Of a DNA stretch of 64,000 bases, positions 57,240 through 64,000 are shown one piece after another; positions within the stretch are counted from its first letter, which is position 1, and each line of letters starts with the position of its first letter. Made by a program: the position numbers and the translations under genes. The notes beneath the pieces were generated by a model that made no database searches, was not told the origin of the DNA, and saw only the letters and a list, made by a program, of their open reading frames with translations. The stretch is taken from positions 1 through 64,000 of the forward strand of contig NZ_CABUOL010000009.1 in NCBI RefSeq assembly GCF_902493215.1. Direction: 5' to 3'. This stretch comes from an uncultured Mediterranea sp. GTDB lineage: Bacteria; Bacteroidota; Bacteroidia; Bacteroidales; Bacteroidaceae.

Positions 57240-59144
57240 ATGAAAAAATTATGTACTTTATTCTGTCTGCTGTTATGGACGAATATCATGTTCGGCTATA
57301 CGGAAAGAGACTTTTTGCAAAAGCAAGCGGATATTGACAAGCTGAAGGAAGTGCTGATTCCTGACCAGGGATGGGTCCCCTATCCGGCTTATCAAGACCG
57401 GCAGGGGTGGGATGCCTTTCTGGGAAATTATAAAGACGAATACATCCGCCGGGGAGAAAAACTGCTGGATTATTCTTGGAAAGTGGTCAAAGCCACCGAC
57501 TATCTGGAATTTGAACGGAGTGGCAACCGAAGCATCATGGAATCACCGTTCGATGCCAACAACCGTGCCATTACCGAACTGCTACTGGCTGAACTGGCCG
57601 AAGGAAAAGGGCGTTTTGTTGACCAACTGATCAACGGAGTATTCCACGCCTGCGAAATGACTTCATGGGCCTTGTCGGCACACCTCATTGTACAACCTTC
57701 ACATCGTTCACTTCCATCCTACGACTATCCGGTCATCGACCTGGTTTCGGGAGACCTGGGCGGAGTCCTCTCCTGGACCTACTATTTCATGCACCAGACC
57801 TTTGACAAGGTGAATCCGGAAATTTCCCGCCGGCTGCGCCACGAAATAGAGACCCGTATCCTGACTCCTTACCTTACCAATGATTCATTCTGGTGGATGG
57901 GGCGTAACTATAACGGACGCATGTTGAACAATTGGAACCCGTGGTGCAACAGCAATGTATTGATGTGCTTCCTGCTGATGGAAAACAACCGTGACCGACT
58001 GGCCCAAGGCGTCTTTCTGACCATGGAATCGGTAGACAAATACCTCAATTATATCAAAGCTGACGGTGCTTGTGAGGAAGGTCCTTCTTACTGGGGACAC
58101 GCTGCCGGAAAAACATTGGACTATCTGGAACTGTTGTCCTGCGCCACTGGAGGTAAAGTCAACATCTTCGACCAGCCCATCATCCGAAACATGGGGGAAT
58201 ACATTTCACGCTCATACGTCGGAAACGGTTGGGTGGTAAACTTTGCCGATGCCTCAGCCAAAGGCGGAGGAGATGCCGCCCTCATCTATCGGTTCGGAAA
58301 GGCAGTAGGAAGCGACGAACTGAAAGGATTTGCTGCGCTGATGCGCAAACCGGCCAAAGCTCCTTCCAACGGACGAGATCTCTTCCGTACGCTGACGGCC
58401 ATCAGTATCGACCAGGAACTACAACAGACAGAACCCAAGCATGAAATTCTCCCATTCACCTGGTATCCCGAAACCGAGTTCTGCTACCTGACAACCGACA
58501 AAGGGCTCTTCCTCGCCACCAAAGGAGGATATAACGACGAAAGCCACAACCACAATGACGTAGGTTCTTTCTCACTTTGGATTGACCAGACCCCTCTGCT
58601 GATTGACGCGGGTGTAGGCACGTATACCCGCCAGACCTTCAGCAATGAACGTTATTCCATCTGGACCATGCAAAGCAACTATCACAACCTTCCCATGATC
58701 AATGGAGTAGCCCAAAAGAACGGAAAAAAATACAAGGCCAGCGAAGTGAAAGCATCTCCCAACCGTTTCGAGGCGAATATTGCCACAGCTTATCCTCAGG
58801 AAGCCCAAGTCAAAAAATGGATTCGTTCCTATCGGTTAAAAGGAAAACAGGTAATGGTAAACGACGCGTTTGAACTGGAGAAAGCCATAGCCCCCAACAT
58901 TATCAACTTCCTGACATGGGCAATCATTGACGATGTGAAACCCGGCAAGATCATTCTGCAAGTGAAAGACAAGAAAGCCGAACTGATCTATAATCCCCAA
59001 ATGTTTGAACTGGAAACAGAAACCGTCGAACTGACAGACCGACGTCTGTCCAACGTATGGGGCAAACAAATCTACCGTCTGTCATTCAAGGCAAAACAAT
59101 TGGCTAAAAAAGGTAATTATTCATTTACAATCAAGAGTTTATAA
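57240..59144 (+). CDS. Heparinase II/III-family protein (polysaccharide lyase or related hydrolase)
   Basis: 634 residues with a signal peptide (about 1-19). An alpha/alpha barrel N-terminal half holds NNWNPWCNSN and EEGPSYWGHA, and the C-terminal beta-sheet half holds the heparinase II/III motif NDESHNHNDVGSFSLWIDQTPLLIDAGVGTY with the catalytic-type His residues (about residues 427-457). The family includes uronic-acid lyases and some glycuronidases. It follows the susCD terminator and may have its own promoter. It is the only glycan-cleaving enzyme in this locus. Exact substrate unknown. Confidence 0.85.
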   Translation: MKKLCTLFCLLLWTNIMFGYTERDFLQKQADIDKLKEVLIPDQGWVPYPAYQDRQGWDAFLGNYKDEYIRRGEKLLDYSWKVVKATDYLEFERSGNRSIMESPFDANNRAITELLLAELAEGKGRFVDQLINGVFHACEMTSWALSAHLIVQPSHRSLPSYDYPVIDLVSGDLGGVLSWTYYFMHQTFDKVNPEISRRLRHEIETRILTPYLTNDSFWWMGRNYNGRMLNNWNPWCNSNVLMCFLLMENNRDRLAQGVFLTMESVDKYLNYIKADGACEEGPSYWGHAAGKTLDYLELLSCATGGKVNIFDQPIIRNMGEYISRSYVGNGWVVNFADASAKGGGDAALIYRFGKAVGSDELKGFAALMRKPAKAPSNGRDLFRTLTAISIDQELQQTEPKHEILPFTWYPETEFCYLTTDKGLFLATKGGYNDESHNHNDVGSFSLWIDQTPLLIDAGVGTYTRQTFSNERYSIWTMQSNYHNLPMINGVAQKNGKKYKASEVKASPNRFEANIATAYPQEAQVKKWIRSYRLKGKQVMVNDAFELEKAIAPNIINFLTWAIIDDVKPGKIILQVKDKKAELIYNPQMFELETETVELTDRRLSNVWGKQIYRLSFKAKQLAKKGNYSFTIKSL

Positions 59145-59155
59145 TCAAATTTATC

Positions 59156-60058
59156 ATGAAAAAAAATCTATTTTATCTATGCCTGATAGTAGGCTGCATG
59201 TTCATCGGGGCAGCACAAGCTGCTTCTCCCAAAGCAAAACACGTCGTATACATTGGCCTGGACGGATGGGGATCCTACAGCATGGCCAAAGCCGACATGC
59301 CCACCATCCGTTCTCTGATGGAAAAAGGATGCTATACGCTGAAGAAAAGAACCGTACTTCCATCATCGAGTGCCGTAAACTGGGCTTCCATGTTTATGGG
59401 AGCCGGCCCCGAACTGCACGGATATACAGAGTGGGGATCGCGTACTCCCGAACTGCCTTCACGTGTCATTGTCAAGAACAACATCTTTCCCACCATTTTC
59501 CAACTCTACCGTGACGCATATCCGGATGCTGAAATCGGTGTATTGAGCGAATGGGCAGGTATCCAGTATCTGGTAGACACCCTCTCGACCAACTATCACG
59601 CCGTAGCCCCCGATTACAACAAGTATCCGGAAGCTCTGTGCGAAATGTCTGAAAAATACATCAAGGAGAAGAAACCGTCGCTGGTTGCCATCTGTTTCGA
59701 CAATCCGGACCACGTGGGACATCAGATAGGACACGACACGCCTGAATACTACAGCAAACTGAAGGAACTGGACGGCTACATCGGCCGTATCGTAAAAGCC
59801 GTAGAAGAAGCCGGAATGATGGACAATAGCATCTTCATCATTACTTCAGACCACGGAGGCATCAAAAAAGGACATGGAGGAAAAACCATGCAGGAGATGG
59901 AAACGCCCTTCATCATAGCTGGAAAGAATATCAAACAAGGCGGAGAATTCCAGGAAAGCATGGTACAATATGACGTCGCCGCAACCATTGCTTATATCTT
60001 CCGCCTGAAGCAACCACAGGTTTGGACAGGGCGTCCCATGAAGCAGATATTCAAATAA
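59156..60058 (+). CDS. Type I phosphodiesterase / nucleotide pyrophosphatase-like protein
   Basis: 300 residues, signal peptide ending AQA. Alkaline-phosphatase-superfamily metal sites are visible: Asp36 in GLDGWG, the nucleophile region PSSSAVNW (about 69-76), DHVGHQIGH, TSDHGG and GHGG. Such enzymes split phosphodiesters or phosphoesters on sugars and lipids. It is 11 bases after the lyase-like gene and clearly co-transcribed. A locus pairing a lyase with a phosphodiesterase suggests a phosphate-bearing glycan, which is inference. Sulfatase activity is less likely, since the C/S-x-P-x-R motif is absent. Confidence 0.88.
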   Translation: MKKNLFYLCLIVGCMFIGAAQAASPKAKHVVYIGLDGWGSYSMAKADMPTIRSLMEKGCYTLKKRTVLPSSSAVNWASMFMGAGPELHGYTEWGSRTPELPSRVIVKNNIFPTIFQLYRDAYPDAEIGVLSEWAGIQYLVDTLSTNYHAVAPDYNKYPEALCEMSEKYIKEKKPSLVAICFDNPDHVGHQIGHDTPEYYSKLKELDGYIGRIVKAVEEAGMMDNSIFIITSDHGGIKKGHGGKTMQEMETPFIIAGKNIKQGGEFQESMVQYDVAATIAYIFRLKQPQVWTGRPMKQIFK

Positions 60059-60080
60059 CAAATATTCCATATCCAAAAGA

Positions 60081-60116
60081 AAAGAGAGCGTATCCGGAAT
60101 CAGATACGCTCTCTTT
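60081..60116. terminator. Bidirectional terminator between convergent genes
   Basis: 14-bp perfect stem aaagagagcgtatc (60081-60094) with its complement at 60103-60116, 8-base loop, A/T-rich ends on both sides. Confidence 0.88.
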
Positions 60117-60145
60117 CTCATTATATACCCAAAATCACGTCCAAG

Positions 60146-62944
60146 TTACTGGGGAACGGCTGGAGCAACCGTTTCAACTTGCGGTGTCTTCAGCTTGACA
60201 TCTGCCCACTCTGTCCATGTAGGAGATACCATATATTGAGGTTCCTGCATTTTACCAATCAGAGCTGTAGCCTTCTTCACTTCAGCATTGGTTCGTTCGA
60301 AGAGCTGCTTCATGGTCAAATCGCCACCGGCTTCCTTGATTGCCTTGATGAGGAAATAGGTATAATAACCCTGTTTCTTGTCGTGGTACACACTGGATGT
60401 CTGGTCACCTGAGCTGGAAGAGAAGCTCATCGTATGGCCCTGAGGTACACCAACCTTCGGCACAACGCGCACACCTTTCTGTGCAATCAGCGGAGCAGCA
60501 CTCTTGTAACCACCGCTGAAGCAGGCATCCAGAAAGACGTATGCACCCTTGATGGGATAAGTAGCCAGACGTTTGTACAAGTCGGCCAACGAAATACCCA
60601 GACGAATATTCTTACCCGTAATATCTACCGGCAACAGATAGGGTTCCTTGGTAGCCTCATCGTTGTTTCCATGACCGGAGTAATAGAATATCAGTTCGGC
60701 CTCGGGGTCGGTGCTGGCCATATTGACCAACCAGTCGAGCTGCTCGTGCATCATACCAGCCGTAGCGTTGGGAATCATCTTGATTTGTCCGTCGGGAACA
60801 CCGAATGTGCGCACACAATACTCACGGAATACAACGGCATCGTTTACTGCATAGGGTACGTTGATTTCTGCATTGGCACCTGTCATGCTATAATCTTCGT
60901 TACCGATAATCAAAGCATAGCGATGACGGTTGACTGCACCGACAGGTACGTCTTCCATCAGTTCGCTCTTGTACGTCAGACTATAATCTTTGGCTTTCGC
61001 TTCACGTGTGGCCACCAGGCCTTTGATCTGGATGGTACTAGCCGCCGTCAGATATTCACCCACCTTCACCTTATAGGCTTCGGCCAGATAGGAAGAATGA
61101 GAATCTTCGCTCACGTTGACCATCACAGCGATGGAGTCGCCTTCGAAACGCTTGTTGACGAGGAAGCCATAATCCAAAGTCTTGACTTCGCCGGGAGCGA
61201 TACTGTCAATCAACATTTCGGGTGTATCGGTCGTAAACACATTCTTGGGCAAGGAGAAGTTCAGCTTCACATTACGAGCCGTCTTGGCACCAAAGTTCTG
61301 AAGTGCCAAAGTCAATTTTCCGTTCTTACCCAATGTAATGGAGGAACCATTGGTAGCGAAGAACTGATGGTCGGCCACACGCAGACGAGGCATGGCATAC
61401 TCTTGTGCACTGACTACCAACTCAGCCGGGTCGGCATCGAATCCATTGGCTTCGAAAGCATAGATATTGATTCGGGTCTGCGTCGTGGGCAATTCTTTTT
61501 TGGCAATGTAGCGGAAAGTATAGTCTTTCGAGGTTCCGGCAGGAATGTTTCCGCCACCCAATTCACGGGGACCGTCGAAATACTCGTCGAAACCTTGCTG
61601 CTCGGAGAGGCGGAGACGGATGTTATAGGCATCGCCCTTTCCTTTGTTCTCTATCGCAAACTGTACGGCAAAACTTTCGCCTGCATCAATCACCTTATTG
61701 TTGTTGGCATCAATAAAGCTGTCCACCCGAATGACGAGCATAGCCGGCTCGACCGGTACGGGAGTAGCGTCGGCCGTCTCGGGTTGTGCGGCCTGTGCCT
61801 GCTTGTTGGCCTCATTGTAGGCAGTCAGCTTGGCGGGGAAGGAGGTATAGGAATCGCCCTCCGCTATAATTTTGGAGAGCACTTCGTATTCGGCCTTCAT
61901 GTCCATGTACTGATAAACTCCAGCCAATCCCTGCATGTACATCTTGGATGTAGGCTCCTTGGCCAAAATCTTCAGGAAAAGATCTTTGGCATCCATCAGA
62001 TAGGTAGCGGCACGCTGGCGAATCAAGGCATATTCGGCATCATTGGTTACCGTCAGCCCGCTGTTCACAATCTCGGTAGCCACATTGAAGTTGGCACGCG
62101 CCAGCCCTGTCTGAATCTCATAACTGTCCGGATGGAGGGCATACAGACGCTTGTAGATATCGATGGCTTCCTTGTTCTTGCCCTGACGCTCCAAGATACG
62201 TGCCTTGATGGGCAGCACCTGATTGTTGTTCGGGTCAATTTCCAAAATACGGTCGATGGTAGCCATCAGCTTCGGAATCTCGTTCGTTGCGATATGGACA
62301 TTCACCAGATTGTAGAGGAAATCGAGCGACACGGGATACTTGGCTATGGCCTGCTCCAGAATCTTCTCCTGCTCGGCATAGTTCTTCTGCTTCTGGAAGG
62401 CCATGTTCATGTAAACATAGCAGTCCTTGACCAGCGGATCGTCTACATTGGCATTGGTTACCGTCAGGTACTCGCGGAAATAGCGGATGGCCTGAGGATA
62501 TTTCTCCAACTGGAAGGCGGCCGCGGCGGCATAATAGACGATGGAGGCATAACGGCTGTCGCGCTGGAGAAGTTCGCTACGGAAAATCTTCATCTGCGGC
62601 ATGTCGATATACGGACCTGCAAAATCCAAAGCTTTGGAAGGCTGCTTCTGCTCCGAGAAGTAAACGGCTGCATTGACCAGATAGGGATAGATGGAGCGGA
62701 GACGGTTCTTGGCTCCAGTCAGGTACTGGGCATTGTCCTGCGCATCGACCACCTCCTTGAATGCCTGATAGCTTTCGAGCAGGTAGTTGTACATGGCGTT
62801 GGGATTGCTGCCCTTGTCACGTTCGCTTTCAAAAAGCACATACTGCTGGTTGGCGCGCTTGAAAGCCGCCCCGGCGTCCTGGGCATAAAGCCCAGAGACA
62901 CCGCCCAGCACGACAAACAATAATAATACCAGATATTTTCTCAT
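60146..62944 (-). CDS. Secreted TPR protein with C-terminal caspase (C14) domain
   Basis: 932 residues. Signal peptide ending LYAQ (about 22). Residues about 25-380 are helical repeats of the TPR type. Residues about 390-640 are beta-sandwich domains of the CARDB kind (VIDAGESFAVQFAIENKGKGDAYNIRL). The C-terminal caspase/peptidase C14 domain (about 680-910) starts HRYALIIGNEDY and has the dyad His758 (YYSGHGNND) and Cys808 (LDACFSGG). It should be an active cysteine protease in the cell envelope. It is co-transcribed with the preceding OmpA-like gene (six-base gap). Substrate and trigger unknown. Confidence 0.9.
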   Translation of the reverse strand: MRKYLVLLLFVVLGGVSGLYAQDAGAAFKRANQQYVLFESERDKGSNPNAMYNYLLESYQAFKEVVDAQDNAQYLTGAKNRLRSIYPYLVNAAVYFSEQKQPSKALDFAGPYIDMPQMKIFRSELLQRDSRYASIVYYAAAAAFQLEKYPQAIRYFREYLTVTNANVDDPLVKDCYVYMNMAFQKQKNYAEQEKILEQAIAKYPVSLDFLYNLVNVHIATNEIPKLMATIDRILEIDPNNNQVLPIKARILERQGKNKEAIDIYKRLYALHPDSYEIQTGLARANFNVATEIVNSGLTVTNDAEYALIRQRAATYLMDAKDLFLKILAKEPTSKMYMQGLAGVYQYMDMKAEYEVLSKIIAEGDSYTSFPAKLTAYNEANKQAQAAQPETADATPVPVEPAMLVIRVDSFIDANNNKVIDAGESFAVQFAIENKGKGDAYNIRLRLSEQQGFDEYFDGPRELGGGNIPAGTSKDYTFRYIAKKELPTTQTRINIYAFEANGFDADPAELVVSAQEYAMPRLRVADHQFFATNGSSITLGKNGKLTLALQNFGAKTARNVKLNFSLPKNVFTTDTPEMLIDSIAPGEVKTLDYGFLVNKRFEGDSIAVMVNVSEDSHSSYLAEAYKVKVGEYLTAASTIQIKGLVATREAKAKDYSLTYKSELMEDVPVGAVNRHRYALIIGNEDYSMTGANAEINVPYAVNDAVVFREYCVRTFGVPDGQIKMIPNATAGMMHEQLDWLVNMASTDPEAELIFYYSGHGNNDEATKEPYLLPVDITGKNIRLGISLADLYKRLATYPIKGAYVFLDACFSGGYKSAAPLIAQKGVRVVPKVGVPQGHTMSFSSSSGDQTSSVYHDKKQGYYTYFLIKAIKEAGGDLTMKQLFERTNAEVKKATALIGKMQEPQYMVSPTWTEWADVKLKTPQVETVAPAVPQ

Positions 62945-62950
62945 ATATTT

Positions 62951-64000
62951 TTATTTGGTAGGAAATGCATCCATAATCAGGAATTCAACATTGATCTTGC
63001 GGAATTCACCTCCACGTTCCTTGGCAACTTCCACATGATATTCGTATTCGTTGTCCGTATTCTGGAGGGTATTCACGTTCTTGTCAATGTAGTTCTTCAC
63101 ACCGGCGGCACGCAACAGGGCCAATTGTTCGTTGGTTGTGATGCCCGAAGCCTTGGTCACGGTAATGTTATCGAGGTTTCCGTCCTTGTAATAGGGTTCG
63201 TCGGTATATTCGCCATACTGGCCGGCGTATGCGATGCGGCCGCGGATGGGACTTGCATCGGCCGAGCCGGTAATCACAATCTTCACCTTCTTGCCTTCGG
63301 CCAGATATTTGGCGAAGTCGCCTTCGAAGGCGCTCTTGATAATCTTCATCAGAGACATGGCCGCATTCGAACGTTCGATGTCATAACCGCCCGAGGGGAA
63401 GTCTTCCTTGGCAGAGAAGGCCTTGTTCACCACTTCGTACTGATAGCCTACCTTGTAATTCAGAATCTTGTTACCGTCGGCATCTACACCCGGCACAACT
63501 TCGGTGCGGACATCAATCTGCGTATTCTCGGTTATCAGCTTGTCCTGCTTCTTCTCCTCGATAACGGCTTCCTTGATTTCCTTCAACTGCACTTCTTCGC
63601 GGCTGGCCTGCTGCATGATTTCGAGCGGCACAAAGTTGTCGTCCACCTCCATGGCAGTGAGCTTCGTACGACCGATGTTGTCGTAGATATAGACTTTGTT
63701 GGTCGTCTCGTTGCGTACTTCCACATAAGCCAGCTCGAACTCGTCCTTGTCGTTGAGGACGTAGACGGCGTTGTCGAACTTCAGGTTCTTGCTGTCCTTG
63801 AAGTCGCCCACTTCATTTTCGGGCACTTCGAGCGCAATGGCCGGCATGGTGTTGAAGCCGATGTTCAACATACCCTTGGAAGCATCATAATCGCCTACAA
63901 AGGGGTTTTCAATGGCGATGCGGTCGCCGGCCAGCTCCGTAGCAATCTGCTGGGCGAAAAGCTCCTGCTGCTTCTTGCGGGTTTCGTCGTTCACGCGGAT
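62951..64000 (-). CDS. OmpA-like envelope protein, 5' end outside the window
   Basis: At least 349 residues; the frame is open to the right edge, so the start and any signal peptide lie beyond 64000. The C-terminal part (KKVKIVITGSADASPIRGRI, then a long insert, TTNEQLALLRAAGVKNYI) has the strand-helix pattern of OmpA-type peptidoglycan-binding domains, though with an unusual insertion. The middle (about 100-180) is charged and helical. It is followed after six bases by the caspase gene, so both products may act together at the envelope. Confidence 0.65.
   Translation of the reverse strand: MRVNDETRKKQQELFAQQIATELAGDRIAIENPFVGDYDASKGMLNIGFNTMPAIALEVPENEVGDFKDSKNLKFDNAVYVLNDKDEFELAYVEVRNETTNKVYIYDNIGRTKLTAMEVDDNFVPLEIMQQASREEVQLKEIKEAVIEEKKQDKLITENTQIDVRTEVVPGVDADGNKILNYKVGYQYEVVNKAFSAKEDFPSGGYDIERSNAAMSLMKIIKSAFEGDFAKYLAEGKKVKIVITGSADASPIRGRIAYAGQYGEYTDEPYYKDGNLDNITVTKASGITTNEQLALLRAAGVKNYIDKNVNTLQNTDNEYEYHVEVAKERGGEFRKINVEFLIMDAFPTK

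Noticed and set aside
59156..60058. Sulfatase
   Set aside because: The sulfatase C/S-x-P-x-R motif is missing; the metal-site pattern fits the phosphodiesterase branch of the superfamily.
60434..62923. 829-residue open frame antisense to the caspase gene
   Set aside because: It mirrors the codon pattern of the caspase gene on the other strand, has no recognisable domain and no promoter or start context.

Overview
The window is chromosomal DNA from a gut Bacteroidales bacterium, most likely Bacteroides or Phocaeicola. The evidence is the SusC/SusD pair, a hybrid two-component regulator, ECF-sigma/FecR/TonB-receptor genes, and many promoters with the Bacteroides -7 box TAnnTTTG. The sialic acid, RprX/RprY, EF-G2 and L-galactose genes all have close counterparts known from this group, and the L-galactose cluster recalls the pathway described in B. 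(Phocaeicola) vulgatus. No rRNA, tRNA, insertion sequence or CRISPR array was recognised.

Layout. 0.3-5.8 kb: an AT-rich block with an O-antigen-ligase-like membrane protein carrying TPRs, two paralogous lipoproteins of unknown function and a transglutaminase-like protein. 5.9-10.7 kb: a leucine-rich-repeat secreted protein, an ABC-F ATPase, then grpE-dnaJ. 10.9-17.0 kb: a sialic acid operon (transporter, lyase, epimerase, mutarotase) divergent from a ROK regulator whose natural start is out of frame with its body at an A8 tract. 17.0-24.0 kb: rplI-rpsR-rpsF, a MarR regulator, a 58-residue membrane peptide, RprY/RprX and an EF-G paralogue lacking the catalytic histidine. 24.0-28.5 kb: a GH2 beta-galactosidase and HemW. 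28.7-32.2 kb: an arsenic/organoarsenical operon with three copies of a 16-bp palindromic operator. 32.3-41.0 kb: a POT transporter, an L-galactose oxidation operon with a glycoside hydrolase, its LacI regulator and an endoglycoceramidase-like GH5 lipoprotein. 41.2-47.3 kb: a GC-rich ECF sigma / lipoprotein / FecR / TonB receptor / DUF4249 cluster. 47.4-60.1 kb: a polysaccharide utilisation locus (HTCS, SusC, SusD, heparinase II/III-like protein, type I phosphodiesterase). 60.1-64.0 kb: a TPR-caspase protein and an OmpA-like protein cut by the window edge.

Genes acting together. NanT, NanL, NanE and NanM import and degrade sialic acid. The aldo/keto reductase, amidohydrolase and zinc dehydrogenase would turn L-galactose into D-tagaturonate. 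ArsR, the ArsF/ArsG-like proteins, a small redox protein, a permease and ArsC form one arsenical-resistance unit. The HTCS would sense a glycan handled by SusC/SusD, the lyase-like protein and the phosphodiesterase.

The least explained signals are four intergenic arrays with a 21-22 bp period (8726-8813, 10827-10914, 28515-28700, 41785-41916). One of them is made of six back-to-back dyads. The apparent -1 frameshift at the start of the sialic acid regulator and the three-operator ars control also merit attention.
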